Source of the DNA: a virus
Length of the DNA stretch: 64,000 bases
IMG/VR virus record: IMGVR_UViG_3300017963_000217
Coordinates: 1 to 64,000 of that record
Strand: one strand, 5' to 3'
The stretch's first letter is position 1; the number at the start of each line of letters is the position of its first letter. The notes under the pieces are model-generated. The model searched no databases and was not told the DNA's origin. It saw only the letters and a list, made by a program, of their open reading frames with translations. The position numbers were made by a program, and so were the translations under genes. Positions 51,018-59,982 of this stretch are shown piece by piece.

Positions 51018-51946
51018 TGTCAGTAGATTATCAATATACTAAAAGTCCTGTGGATCCAGATTCTCTCAGACTGGAAATATTAGACGAGAGCAATATAACT
51101 ACAGAATTTGAGTACTCTATGTTTACTGCGCCGGATGATTTGACTTTACGGTTTGTTAGCACACTATCTCCTACAGAGGAATTATATTTGGATGCCGTTG
51201 TTTCTGGCCATGCTGGTATAACAGAATATGTGCCTTCTACATGGGTGATGGTTTCTACTGGTGACGGTACTGGTTACTTTTATCCCATAGATGTTTCTCT
51301 GTCTGGAGTAAGCCTTAGTCAGTATATACAGGATTCATTATATTTTACTAATTTATACGACGTGCCAAACACTTATAGTGGATCACAGTATTTATATCCA
51401 AGAGTAAATTCTACTGTATCTGGGTTAGAATTTGCGCCTGCTGACGCTCTCTATTTAAATGGGATTGTGGTAGATAATTCAAGTTTGGCTGATGGATATA
51501 TATTAAGATATAACGAGGATGCTGATGATTTACAGTATGAAAGCATAAGAAATATTATACGAGAAGAATATGGTGTATTCGGTGAAAATGCTACTCATAC
51601 AGAATCAGAAGAAGAATCTTCTACAACTAGTGATCTATGGCAAGAAAAACTTAGTTGTACTATTTCAGGATTAGAATACGGATCATATAGAATAGGTTGG
51701 AGATACCAATGGCAGATAGACAACAGTAATTTCAAATTTAGAGCGCGATTACAATTAAATGATGATTTTGAAGCTATGTATCACGAAGAAAGACCGGCTA
51801 ATGCAGGATCTTGGTCTGGAGAATCAGGTTTTTACTATGTGACTACTTCAGGTACTTTAAAAATGGATTTAGACTTTGCTTCGGAAACCACTGGTAAAAC
51901 AGCCTCTATCAGGAGGGCGCGTTTAGAATTTTGGGGGGTAAGTTAA
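51017..51946 (+). CDS. Fibre-like virion protein, 309 aa
   Basis: It begins MSVDYQYTKSPVDPDSLRLEILDESNITTEFEY, similar in plan to the next two proteins. The C-terminal domain EESSTTSDLWQEKLSCTISGLEYGSYRIGWRYQWQ...SIRRARLEFWGVS repeats that of the 50154 and 51946 proteins. Paralogy from tandem duplication is clear. It couples with both neighbours by overlapping codons. Confidence 0.75.
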   Translation: MSVDYQYTKSPVDPDSLRLEILDESNITTEFEYSMFTAPDDLTLRFVSTLSPTEELYLDAVVSGHAGITEYVPSTWVMVSTGDGTGYFYPIDVSLSGVSLSQYIQDSLYFTNLYDVPNTYSGSQYLYPRVNSTVSGLEFAPADALYLNGIVVDNSSLADGYILRYNEDADDLQYESIRNIIREEYGVFGENATHTESEEESSTTSDLWQEKLSCTISGLEYGSYRIGWRYQWQIDNSNFKFRARLQLNDDFEAMYHEERPANAGSWSGESGFYYVTTSGTLKMDLDFASETTGKTASIRRARLEFWGVS

Positions 51947-52890
51947 TGAATGTGAAATATGATTTTAATTTAAGCAAGTTTCCAAATAGTACAGTAAATG
52001 GCGGCATTCTTCATAAAGAGGTTGAAAATACTTCTATATCTGGATTTTTGTATATAAATGTTGATCCAAACGGCGCCGAAGTATGGTTTGATAATACTCT
52101 ATCTGCTGAAGATGAAATTACTCTTAGTGGAGTTATATCTTCTCACGGTGGAGAGGCGCTTCTTTCTTTAGCAGAAGTAATAGCGGATGAGCCTATCGGC
52201 AAGTCGAAGGCTGTTTATATATATACTGCAAATAGAGTAAGATTAGCAAAAGCGGATTCAGAAGATACTTTACCTCCTATGGGGTTTACTATAGATACAG
52301 TTTCTAGTGGAGAAACAATATTTATACAGACTAATGATATTTTAGGTGGTTTTTCGGGATTAATTCCTGGTGCAGAGTATTATTTAAGTCAAACCGTTGC
52401 CGGCGAAATAACAACTCAAAAACCACAAACTGGAGCAGTAGTTAGAGTTGGCACAGCTAAAAACAGCACAGAAATGGATATACATCTGATGAGATTGGAA
52501 GAAGAAATTCAAAGTGATTATGCCGTCTCTGATGGAGAATCATCAACTACATCAACATCATGGCAAGAAAAAACTAATTTGCAGACCTCTAATATTCCAG
52601 CTGGAACTTATGAAATTAGTTGGTTTTTTGAGTGGTCTTTTTCAAGGACAACGCCTCCCGGTGCTAAGTTCGGTGTGCATGTAAATTGGGGTGCTATCAC
52701 AGTATCTGAAATAGATATCACACCTACTCAATCATACGGAGACGGAGGTTTTTATGCTTCAAGTGGTTTTGGTTATGTAGATTTAGATAGTGGAAGTCAT
52801 AAGATTGCTATAAATTATAGAGCTGGTGGAGATTCATCTACTGCATATATTAGAAGAGCGAGAATAAAAATATTAAGGATACCTGATTAA
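51946..52890 (+). CDS. Fibre-like virion protein, 314 aa
   Basis: The ATG overlaps the previous stop; the upstream in-frame TTG at 51931 is not favoured. The N-terminal half (MNVKYDFNLSKFPNSTVNGGILHKEVENTSISGFLYI) matches the next gene closely, and GFSGLIPGAEYYLSQTVAGEITTQKP is shared with it almost word for word. The C-terminal domain (GESSTTSTSWQEKTNL...YIRRARIKI) is the one shared with 50154 and 51017. Confidence 0.75.
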   Translation: MNVKYDFNLSKFPNSTVNGGILHKEVENTSISGFLYINVDPNGAEVWFDNTLSAEDEITLSGVISSHGGEALLSLAEVIADEPIGKSKAVYIYTANRVRLAKADSEDTLPPMGFTIDTVSSGETIFIQTNDILGGFSGLIPGAEYYLSQTVAGEITTQKPQTGAVVRVGTAKNSTEMDIHLMRLEEEIQSDYAVSDGESSTTSTSWQEKTNLQTSNIPAGTYEISWFFEWSFSRTTPPGAKFGVHVNWGAITVSEIDITPTQSYGDGGFYASSGFGYVDLDSGSHKIAINYRAGGDSSTAYIRRARIKILRIPD

Positions 52891-52891
52891 A

Positions 52892-53809
52892 ATGTCTGTA
52901 AAATACACCTATTCAATTCAAAATGATTTTACTAATTCTCAAATTAATCCTACTAGGTTAACAAGAGAAATTGAAGGTAGTAGTATATCTGGAACTCTGG
53001 AATATATTAATACAAATTCCGACGTTTGTGATCTCTATTTTGAATCCAGCTTGAGTGGCGCGGACGAATCAACTCTTAGTGGTTGTATAACCACACACTC
53101 TGGTATTTTCAGTGAAATAGTGGCTGGAGAAAATATTGGATCCTTAAAGGCTGTTTATATGAGTGGCACGGGAGAGGTAAAACTAGCAAAAGCTGATACA
53201 GAAGACACAGCATCTTGTATAGGCCTGACACCTGAATCGGCCTCAATCGGTGAAGGGATTTCAGTGTATTATTCAGGGCTTATAAGGGGATTTTCTGGAC
53301 TAACTCCGGGAGCGAAATATTATCTAAGTCAAACTAATGCTGGTGAGATAACAACCCAAAAACCGGATGACGGAATTATAGTTAGGGTTGGAATAGCTAT
53401 GAATTCTAAAGAACTAAATATTCATATTCTAAGATTAACATTGTTAGAGTGGAAACAGTCTGTACGGGATATTAGCTTTGCTTTTGGTGATGTTATAACG
53501 AAAGGTACAACATGGAGAAGTATAAGGCGCTTTACATTTAAAGGGTCTGATGATCTTGGAATTCCGACTGGTTGTAAATCTGTTGCTTATATGGGTGTGT
53601 CGGGTCAAACAGGGTCTTTACAAGTATATGATACCACAAATAATAATGTGATAGCTAGTATAAATAATATTACTAGCACTGATCCGTATGACTATGAAGC
53701 ACCGTGCTATAATATTCCAACAGATAAAGCTATTTTTGAGATTAGAGCGCAGACAGACCCACCTAGTGCTAATATGTATATTGACTCATTTTTATTAGAG
53801 TTCGTATAA
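52892..53809 (+). CDS. Fibre-like virion protein, 305 aa
   Basis: The N-terminal 190 residues are paralogous to the preceding protein (MSVKYTYSIQNDF..., GFSGLTPGAKYYLSQTNAGEITTQKPDDG), but the C-terminal domain is replaced by a different beta domain (RDISFAFGDVITKGTTWRSIRRFTFKG...MYIDSFLLEFV). This shows domain swapping within the tandem set. Confidence 0.73.
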   Translation: MSVKYTYSIQNDFTNSQINPTRLTREIEGSSISGTLEYINTNSDVCDLYFESSLSGADESTLSGCITTHSGIFSEIVAGENIGSLKAVYMSGTGEVKLAKADTEDTASCIGLTPESASIGEGISVYYSGLIRGFSGLTPGAKYYLSQTNAGEITTQKPDDGIIVRVGIAMNSKELNIHILRLTLLEWKQSVRDISFAFGDVITKGTTWRSIRRFTFKGSDDLGIPTGCKSVAYMGVSGQTGSLQVYDTTNNNVIASINNITSTDPYDYEAPCYNIPTDKAIFEIRAQTDPPSANMYIDSFLLEFV

Positions 53810-53850
53810 TAAAGTAATATTCACTGTAATTTATAGTAAGGAGAAACGAG

Positions 53851-54630
53851 ATGGTCGATGTATATAAATATAGATTATATTGTATGACGGAGGACAAATA
53901 TGTGGATACGTGGGATGAATCCACTCCAACCGCATGTCCAAATAATAACACACATACTATTATTTCGGGATCAATTTCCATTATAGATGTTCAGATAGAT
54001 GATGGTCCTAGAATGGTAGACGATGGCCGGCCTATTGTTAGAGCTGATACCAGACCATTAGGTACTCAAACATATTTTACCATGAGAGGAGACGATCTTG
54101 ATAATGGTACTTTTGGAGATGGTCAAGACTTTAGATGGGATTTTTCTAATGATGATAATCCATATGACCCGAGTTTAGTTGAGAATGGACCAACTATAGC
54201 TAGTGGATTTAAGGCTAAGAGGATAGATTTATCTTTTACAGATCCTGTTTATTTGAAGGATGGTGATATGTACTTTTTTGATGCGCCTTGGGGAGCTTAT
54301 GGTAATATGTACATCACTGTTCCATCCGGTAATTATTATCCAAATCCTAATGGTACTATACCTGCTTATATACTAGGACTGTCTGGTGACGATATGTATT
54401 CTTATGCTACTAAAGATGTGTTCTATGCTTGTTATGTAAATAGCCATTTTATGTATGGTGATTGTCCTATGGGTAATGAACTGAATGCCGAGGGGTCACA
54501 AACCGACCCAGTTCCATCGGGATGGTATTTAACCGCATTATTATTTGCTCCAGAAGATAACACGACTTTTAAGGGATTTTCGTTGTTTGAGATGTATAGG
54601 CAGACATTAGGACCTTTGCCAGGGGAATAG
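53851..54630 (+). CDS. Virion protein, 259 aa
   Basis: This has an AAGGAG ribosome site. It begins VDVYKYRLYCMTEDKYVDTWDE with a CPNNNTHTI element, then a beta-rich body with several Tyr/Gly turns (YGNMYITVPSGNYYPNPNGTIP). Similar proteins occur in tail-fibre regions of other phages; function is not known. It ends TAG, with TAA four codons later. Confidence 0.7.
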   Translation: MVDVYKYRLYCMTEDKYVDTWDESTPTACPNNNTHTIISGSISIIDVQIDDGPRMVDDGRPIVRADTRPLGTQTYFTMRGDDLDNGTFGDGQDFRWDFSNDDNPYDPSLVENGPTIASGFKAKRIDLSFTDPVYLKDGDMYFFDAPWGAYGNMYITVPSGNYYPNPNGTIPAYILGLSGDDMYSYATKDVFYACYVNSHFMYGDCPMGNELNAEGSQTDPVPSGWYLTALLFAPEDNTTFKGFSLFEMYRQTLGPLPGE

Positions 54631-54647
54631 GGAGAAAGATAATACAG

Positions 54648-55127
54648 ATGTGGATAACTACATATTTTCATATAGCTGGTGCACCTGCTGAGGGACTATC
54701 TCCTATTGTTAGGATAAGAGATGTAGAGTCTGCGGGCACCGTTGTAGAAACTGGTACCATGGACGATCTTGGAGACGGCATTTATACATATGAGTTTACC
54801 GGATATGATATAACTACTGAATATGCTATATTGTGCGATGCAGTGACTCTTCCTAATAATTATAGGTATAAACATTTGTCTAGTGGAGAATACGGCGACG
54901 TTATAGGTACTGTAAATATTTTAAGCGATAATATTGATATACGGACTTTATTGATAAGAAAAATACTGACTAATAAATTGGAATTATTTGACGGGGGAAT
55001 TGATAATTGGATACTGTACGATGACGATTCTTCTACTGTTTTGACCACGTGGGATGTAACTGATAAAGATGATACTGATATAGAACAGGATGCTCTTACA
55101 GATGCTAAAAGATCTAAGGGGGTTTAA
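54648..55127 (+). CDS. N-terminal part of a virion gene split by an HNH insertion
   Basis: The 159 aa product is homologous to the N terminus of the 44992 protein (YFHIAGAPAEGLSPIVRIRDVE, LELFDGGIDNWILYDDD) and ends ...DAKRSKGV-TAA. Joining base 55123 to 55858 gives KRSKG-V-STWGWGSACGG, a continuous frame into the reading frame at 55850-56101. The stop at 55127 is followed one base after by the HNH start. So this is probably half of a gene broken by the inserted HNH. Confidence 0.7.
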   Translation: MWITTYFHIAGAPAEGLSPIVRIRDVESAGTVVETGTMDDLGDGIYTYEFTGYDITTEYAILCDAVTLPNNYRYKHLSSGEYGDVIGTVNILSDNIDIRTLLIRKILTNKLELFDGGIDNWILYDDDSSTVLTTWDVTDKDDTDIEQDALTDAKRSKGV

Positions 55128-55859
55128 ATGAGATTTATAGATATTAGCGGTAAAAAGTTTAATAGGTGGACTGTTCTTGAATATGCTGGATTTACCGATG
55201 GTCTGGATAAACGAAGATCTTGGAAATGTAGATGTGAGTGCGGCACAATTAGAGTAGTCGCTGGCACTAGTTTAAAACTAGGCAAAAGCAAAAGCTGTGG
55301 CTGTTTAGGCAGAGAAATATCTAGCAAAAACACTAATAATAGGATAGATATGTGTGGAAAAAGATTTGGTAGGTTGTTGGTTCTAAAATTTGCTGGCCAT
55401 GATAAATATAAGTCTGCTTTATGGGAAGTTAAATGCGATTGTGGTAATATAAAAATTTTAAATGGTAATTATTTGAGAAGAGGTCATACTACTAGTTGTG
55501 GATGTTATAATTTGGAACGATCTATAGAAGCTAATACAGGTAAGAATAATCACCAATGGAAAGGTGGCATTTCTTTGTCAGATCGCAAATCCGTTAAATA
55601 TACTAAATGGCGTAGAAAAGTTATTAAAAGAGATAAATATAAATGCCAAATGTGTAATAGAACCTTATATAAATCTTTACATGCTCATCATATTTTTCCC
55701 TTCGGAGATTATGAAAAACTTAGATTCAAAGTTTAGAATGGTATATCTCTTTGTAAAAAATGCCATGAAAGTATAAAAAATAGAGAACACTGCTTTATAG
55801 ATAAATTTATAGCTATAACAAATGGTTATAAATATCGGGAGGGAATAACATTGGGGTAA
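55128..55859 (+). CDS. HNH endonuclease with in-frame amber codon
   Basis: Residues 1-202 (55128-55733) carry two zinc-ribbon repeats like the 27503 enzyme (GKKFNRWTVLEYAG...CECGT and GKRFGRLLVLKFAG...CDCGN) and the first HNH half (YKCQMCNRTLYKSLHAHHIFPFGDYEKLRFKV). TAG follows at 55734. The same frame then continues for 40 codons as NGISLCKKCHESIKNREHCF...YKYREGITLG to TAA 55859, supplying the second CxxC and the last His of the HNH. The amber sits mid-domain. Readthrough by the suppressor tRNA at 8332 would give a full 243 aa enzyme; otherwise it is a nonsense mutant. Confidence 0.75.
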
Positions 55860-56101
55860 GTACATGGGGTTGGGGAAGTGCGTGTGGTGGAATAATAACC
55901 TCGTGGGGCTGGGGCCAGTGCCCATGTGAAGACTTTATACCTTCGGCTTCTGTACAGGATATTTGCGGTACTCCTGTGAGAACGTGCGTAGAAGTTAGGA
56001 ATAGGCCATCTGATCTCGCATCTAGAGCCAGACCCTCTGAATTTGCGTCTAGAGCTAGACCGGCTGTTATACCTTCGCGCAGTAATATATGTGATGACTA
56101 A
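55850..56101 (+). CDS. C-terminal part of the split virion gene
   Basis: The frame reads (I)GVSTWGWGSACGGIITSWGWGQCPCEDFIPSASV and on to ...CDD-TAA, with Arg-Pro-Ser repeats (RPSDLASRARPSEFASRARP). No ATG is present near the beginning; ATT at 55850, with GGGAGGG six bases upstream, is the only plausible start. It completes the 54648 frame if 734 bases (55124-55857) are ignored. Either a separate short protein, or the second half of a split gene. Confidence 0.55.
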   Translation: MGVSTWGWGSACGGIITSWGWGQCPCEDFIPSASVQDICGTPVRTCVEVRNRPSDLASRARPSEFASRARPAVIPSRSNICDD

Positions 56102-56111
56102 GAGGTAATGT

Positions 56112-56651
56112 ATGCCACGTAGAAAAAAAGTATGGAGTAAAACTAAGACGAACTTTAAGCGTACATGGGATCGTGTTGTTGATGGACTAGGGCGTCGAGT
56201 AACTATATATATGCCGTATAGAAAAAGCGAGTGCCCGGCGTGTTATTATGATAAAGTTAACAGATCTAGCTCGGGAGTAAGTAAGTTAAGTCCCGGTGAT
56301 CCTAATTATTTTACTGTTGGTAAATGCCCCGTGTGTCATGGTAGAGGTTTTTTAATAACGGAAAGAAAGAGATGTATAGATGCCATTGTTATATGGGATC
56401 CAGTTGGTAGTGGTCGAATGAATTATATTACGCATGGTGAACCAGGATGGGAAGGTGCTACTAAGGTAGAATTAAAGACAGATCCATGCCATTTAGATTT
56501 AATAAAACAATGTGAATATGCTTTAATAGATGGAATTAGATGTAAATTATCTAATCCACCTATATTGCGTGGTATAGGAGAAAAACATTTATTAGTCGCT
56601 CGGTTTTTTACTACTGACAAGCCCAAGAGAAATAGCGGTGAATATTTATAA
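56112..56651 (+). CDS. Zinc-knuckle virion-type protein, 179 aa
   Basis: It has SECPACYYD and KCPVCHGRGFL (CxxC pairs near residues 40-43 and 75-78), suggesting one bound zinc. The N terminus is basic (RRKKVWSKTKTNFKRTWDRV). The C-terminal half is beta-rich. Similar proteins occur beside head-completion genes in other phages; I infer a neck or tail-completion role only from context. Confidence 0.65.
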   Translation: MPRRKKVWSKTKTNFKRTWDRVVDGLGRRVTIYMPYRKSECPACYYDKVNRSSSGVSKLSPGDPNYFTVGKCPVCHGRGFLITERKRCIDAIVIWDPVGSGRMNYITHGEPGWEGATKVELKTDPCHLDLIKQCEYALIDGIRCKLSNPPILRGIGEKHLLVARFFTTDKPKRNSGEYL

Positions 56652-56684
56652 TTATCTAACTACTTTATATTAGAGGGGATATTA

Positions 56685-56867
56685 GTGAGTCCTTATAGAC
56701 TTCATAGAAATAGTTTGGTACGTTTTCTTAGAGAAATTATAAAGGAAGAAGTAGATAATGTAGCAGATACATTAATGGATAGATTCGATAAGGAGATAGT
56801 ACCGTTTGAGGACGAAGAAGATCCGGCCAGACCCTCAGTATTAGAGAAGGGTTTGAGCGGGTTTTGA
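56685..56867 (+). CDS. Small acidic protein, 60 aa
   Basis: It has a GTG start with GAGGGGA upstream. The protein is an amphipathic helix (LVRFLREIIKEEVDNVADTLMDRFD) plus an acidic tail. Its stop overlaps the TTG start of the next gene. Function unknown. Confidence 0.55.
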   Translation: MSPYRLHRNSLVRFLREIIKEEVDNVADTLMDRFDKEIVPFEDEEDPARPSVLEKGLSGF

Positions 56868-57283
56868 AGGATACAATTAGAGATAATATATCAATAACTT
56901 CTACTTCAGCTGGGAACAGAGGATTATCTGTTTCGGTTGATATAGGGGTAGGTGATGAATCTAAGTTGGGATTCGGTGAAAGATTAGATGAAGAAACAAC
57001 TGATGGATTAAGAATTATAGGAACCATACTTCAGGGCATTGTAGGTAGATATGTATTAGTTACAAGTGAGATGACTGGTGGACATGAAGGCAGATTTGGT
57101 AAGGCATTTTTACTATCCGAAGATCTATATAGAAAAGAAGCTATATATAAAGGATGGGATCCAAATAGACCTATTTGGTCGTTTTCTAATTTTCCAGGGG
57201 TACAGGATTTTTTCAGCGACATAAATTTCAAAGATATAGCGGCTAGAATAGCAAAAAAACTGGCGGAGGCAGTTAAAAAATAA
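56864..57283 (+). CDS. Hypothetical late protein, 139 aa
   Basis: A TTG start overlaps the preceding stop. Contains ISITSTSAGNRGLSVSVDIGVGDESKLGFGERLDEETTDGLR in short strands and a C-terminal helix (FKDIAARIAKKLAEAVKK). Likely part of the late structural or assembly operon; family not recognised. It overlaps the next ATG by one base. Confidence 0.62.
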   Translation: MKDTIRDNISITSTSAGNRGLSVSVDIGVGDESKLGFGERLDEETTDGLRIIGTILQGIVGRYVLVTSEMTGGHEGRFGKAFLLSEDLYRKEAIYKGWDPNRPIWSFSNFPGVQDFFSDINFKDIAARIAKKLAEAVKK

Positions 57284-58089
57284 TGAAAAAATTTCGTAAG
57301 GAGGATTTAAGTTTACATCATTATCTCCGCTATAATGTTCTTGATGAATATATAGAGACTGATACTAATGTATCTCTTACATATTTGCCCGATATTTCTA
57401 GTGCTGGATCCCAAGTTTATGAAGCAGAATCAAATAGACTTCCACCACCTATTAGTCTAGGACGTGGTTGGGTTTATATAGATGCATATGGAGATGTTAC
57501 GGAACAACAGAATGCAGTTACTGTTTATAACTCAGTGGGTTCAGTTATAAGTGGTACTGAATATATGATAGATTATATAGATGGTCGGGTTATTACGGAT
57601 GGTTCGGTTACTCCATCGGTGGTAACTTATAAATATTTTTGTGTATCTTTAGTAAATGAATGGCAAGATGTAGAAGCAGCAGATGTACCTGTTGTTGTAG
57701 TAGATTTAAACACATTTGAAAAAGAGGGATTTCAACTCGGCGGGGGAAAAAGAGTCCCTAGAAAAGGTTATTTACATATATTTGCCACTAATCAGGCTGA
57801 ACGAGATGATTTAATGGAATTATTGTACGATGGGATAAATGAAAAATGCGTCCCTAACCAAAACTGGACTAAGGGATCTATGATAGATTGGAATGGAACT
57901 TGGAATGATGATTATATTTATGAATTAGTTCAATATGAGAGCGGTCTGCATATTGAGAACGTAAGAGCAAGACACATAACACCACCATTTACTAGTGGAA
58001 TACCTAGAACTGATAGTACAATGTTTAGTGATTTACATAGATATAGAGCTAGAATTGATTTTGAAATGTTTTATTGGAAAAATAATTAA
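57283..58089 (+). CDS. Tail-completion-like virion protein, 268 aa
   Basis: A beta-rich protein beginning KKFRKEDLSLHHYLRYNVLDEYI, with VTVYNSVGSVISGTEYMIDYIDGRVI, a strand pattern common in neck and tail-completion proteins, and a C-terminal YRARIDFEMFYWKNN. Between connector-like genes and the tail protein, it probably joins head and tail. Not confirmed. Confidence 0.65.
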   Translation: MKKFRKEDLSLHHYLRYNVLDEYIETDTNVSLTYLPDISSAGSQVYEAESNRLPPPISLGRGWVYIDAYGDVTEQQNAVTVYNSVGSVISGTEYMIDYIDGRVITDGSVTPSVVTYKYFCVSLVNEWQDVEAADVPVVVVDLNTFEKEGFQLGGGKRVPRKGYLHIFATNQAERDDLMELLYDGINEKCVPNQNWTKGSMIDWNGTWNDDYIYELVQYESGLHIENVRARHITPPFTSGIPRTDSTMFSDLHRYRARIDFEMFYWKNN

Positions 58090-58105
58090 AGGATTGTGAA
58101 TTAAT

Positions 58106-59713
58106 ATGGGAAAAAAATATACTATAGGATATATAGAGGAAAATTTTAATAAAGAAGGTTATAAATTATTAACTAGTGAATACAATGGGTGCAAACAAAA
58201 GCTAGATTTTATATGTCCTAATGGCCATAGACATAATATAAGTTTTGATAAATGGTTAAAAGGCCAAAGATGTTATTACTGTAATGGTAATGTGAGATTG
58301 AGTAACACAGAAGTAAAAAGAGAATTTGAAGAAAATGGATATATATTATTATCTCAATATAAAAACAGCGGCACTAAATTGAAATATAAATGCCCTCAAG
58401 GCCATATAGGTGAGATGAAGTGGGATCATTTTAGGGACGGTCATAGATGTCCAGAATGTTCGGGGAATAAACCTATTAGTAGAGAAAAGATATCCGCTAG
58501 ATTTAGCTCAATGGGTTATAAATTTTTAGATAAGATAAATAACAACGGTATTAGACGATTGTCTTATGTTTGCGATAAAGGTCATTATGGAGAAACCACA
58601 TGGTATAACTTTAACAAAGGTATAAGATGTAATGAATGCGCGGGCAAAGCAAAAAAGACGGTGGATTTTTTACGAAATGAATTTAACACAGAGGGATACG
58701 CACTTGTAACAGAAAATTATGAAAACTGTCACCAAAAATTACATTTAGTATGCCCTAATGGTCATAATTATTATGTATCATGGGATAATTGGAATAATAA
58801 AAACTCTCGTTGTACGAAATGTAGTGAATGGGGCAGATCTAATCAAGAAACTGAGTTATTCGAGTTTTTGAATGGTATATGTGACAAAATAATTAGAAAT
58901 GATAGATCATTAATAAGCCCTTATGAGATTGATTTTGTAATACCTGAAAAGAATGTTGCTATAGAATATTGCGGCTTATACTGGCATTCTGAATTAGCTG
59001 GTAGAAATAGGAATTATCATATAGATAAATTAGATAAATGTCAATCCAAGGGTTATAGACTTATAACTATTTTTGAGGATGAATTTGTAAATCGTAAAGA
59101 AATTGTTTTTTCAAGGCTCAAAACTATTCTTGGTTTAAATAGTAATAAGATATTTGCTAGAGATTGTTTAGTAAAAGAGATATCTACTAATGAGGCATCC
59201 GAGTTTTGTAATAAACATCATTTACAAGGATATCACGGTTCATCAATTAAAATAGGTGCTTTTTATAAAAATAAATTAGTATCAGTAATGACTTTTTCTA
59301 AACCATCTATAGCTAAAGGTAGTAAATATAAAGAAGATTTTATTTGGGAACTGTCTAGGTTTTGTTCCATCCAAGACTATATTATAATTGGTATAGCTTC
59401 AAAGTTATTAAAATTTTTTGAAAGAAATTACAAATGGAATGAGATATTTTCATATGCAGATAGAAGATGGTCTGATGGTAATTTATATATAAAAATGGGA
59501 TTTGAATATTCTAGTATTACTACTCCTAACTATTGGTATTTGAGTAAACAATCAAGAATTCATAGATTTGCTTTGCGTAAAACAAAAGAGGATCCTAAGG
59601 ATCAAACAGAATGGCAAATAAGAAAATATGATGGTTGGAATAGAATATGGGATTGTGGGAATTTGAAATATAAAAAAATTAATGCCTCATATTTAAGCAA
59701 CTATGTTGCTTAG
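58106..59713 (+). CDS. Large homing endonuclease with zinc repeats and Vsr/EDxHD-type nuclease
   Basis: The 535 aa protein has four N-terminal repeats of about 60 residues. Each has F-x-x-x-GY...L-x-F/Y-x-C-P/D-x-GH...W...RC-x-x-C, a treble-clef/zinc-ribbon array. A nuclease domain then follows at about residues 265-320: PYEIDFVIPEKNVAIEYCGLYWHSE. This E-D-E-HS pattern fits the Vsr-like EDxHD homing enzymes (I-Bth0305I-type). A C-terminal GNAT-like fold region (FCNKHHLQGYHG...FSYADRRWSDGNLYIKMGF) follows. It stands free just before an intron-bearing gene, which it might mobilise. It ends TAG with TAA a few codons on. Confidence 0.82.
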   Translation: MGKKYTIGYIEENFNKEGYKLLTSEYNGCKQKLDFICPNGHRHNISFDKWLKGQRCYYCNGNVRLSNTEVKREFEENGYILLSQYKNSGTKLKYKCPQGHIGEMKWDHFRDGHRCPECSGNKPISREKISARFSSMGYKFLDKINNNGIRRLSYVCDKGHYGETTWYNFNKGIRCNECAGKAKKTVDFLRNEFNTEGYALVTENYENCHQKLHLVCPNGHNYYVSWDNWNNKNSRCTKCSEWGRSNQETELFEFLNGICDKIIRNDRSLISPYEIDFVIPEKNVAIEYCGLYWHSELAGRNRNYHIDKLDKCQSKGYRLITIFEDEFVNRKEIVFSRLKTILGLNSNKIFARDCLVKEISTNEASEFCNKHHLQGYHGSSIKIGAFYKNKLVSVMTFSKPSIAKGSKYKEDFIWELSRFCSIQDYIIIGIASKLLKFFERNYKWNEIFSYADRRWSDGNLYIKMGFEYSSITTPNYWYLSKQSRIHRFALRKTKEDPKDQTEWQIRKYDGWNRIWDCGNLKYKKINASYLSNYVA

Positions 59714-59827
59714 GAGAAGGACAGGAGAGTTCGTTAATAGTCAATGCCTCGATCTATTAGAACTCTAGGGTATAGCTTAAATCCAACCTCGAGCTGTAAC
59801 AAATATTTATAGGAGGAATAACATACT

Positions 59828-59982
59828 ATGGCAAGAAACAGGATCATTTATGGTTCTCAATCAGTATGGTGTAATGGTGAAATCCTATATAGAGTGCAGA
59901 CACTGGGCAGTACCACAACTTTTACGTCTGAGGACATATTTGAACTAGGTCATTTAGATATAGTAGACGTTGTGGACGACGT
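59828..59982 (+). CDS. Major tail protein candidate, exon 1
   Basis: Exon 1 encodes residues 1-51 plus two bases (MARNRIIYGSQSVWCNGEILYRVQTLGSTTTFTSEDIFELGHLDIVDVVDDV). Joined to 61066-62518 it gives 535 aa in one frame (DDV-PAVAVTLNTNDWGDV). AGGAGGA precedes the ATG. The frame would otherwise hit TAG at 59988. Its start, high-expression signal and place before two chaperone-like genes fit a tail-tube/major tail protein. Confidence 0.78.

Noticed and set aside
55124-55857. Gene-60-style translational bypass over the HNH insertion
   Set aside because: Matched GGG codons flank the insert, and a stop follows the take-off soon after, as in T4 gene 60. However 734 bases of coding sequence is far beyond known bypass lengths and no supporting structures were seen.
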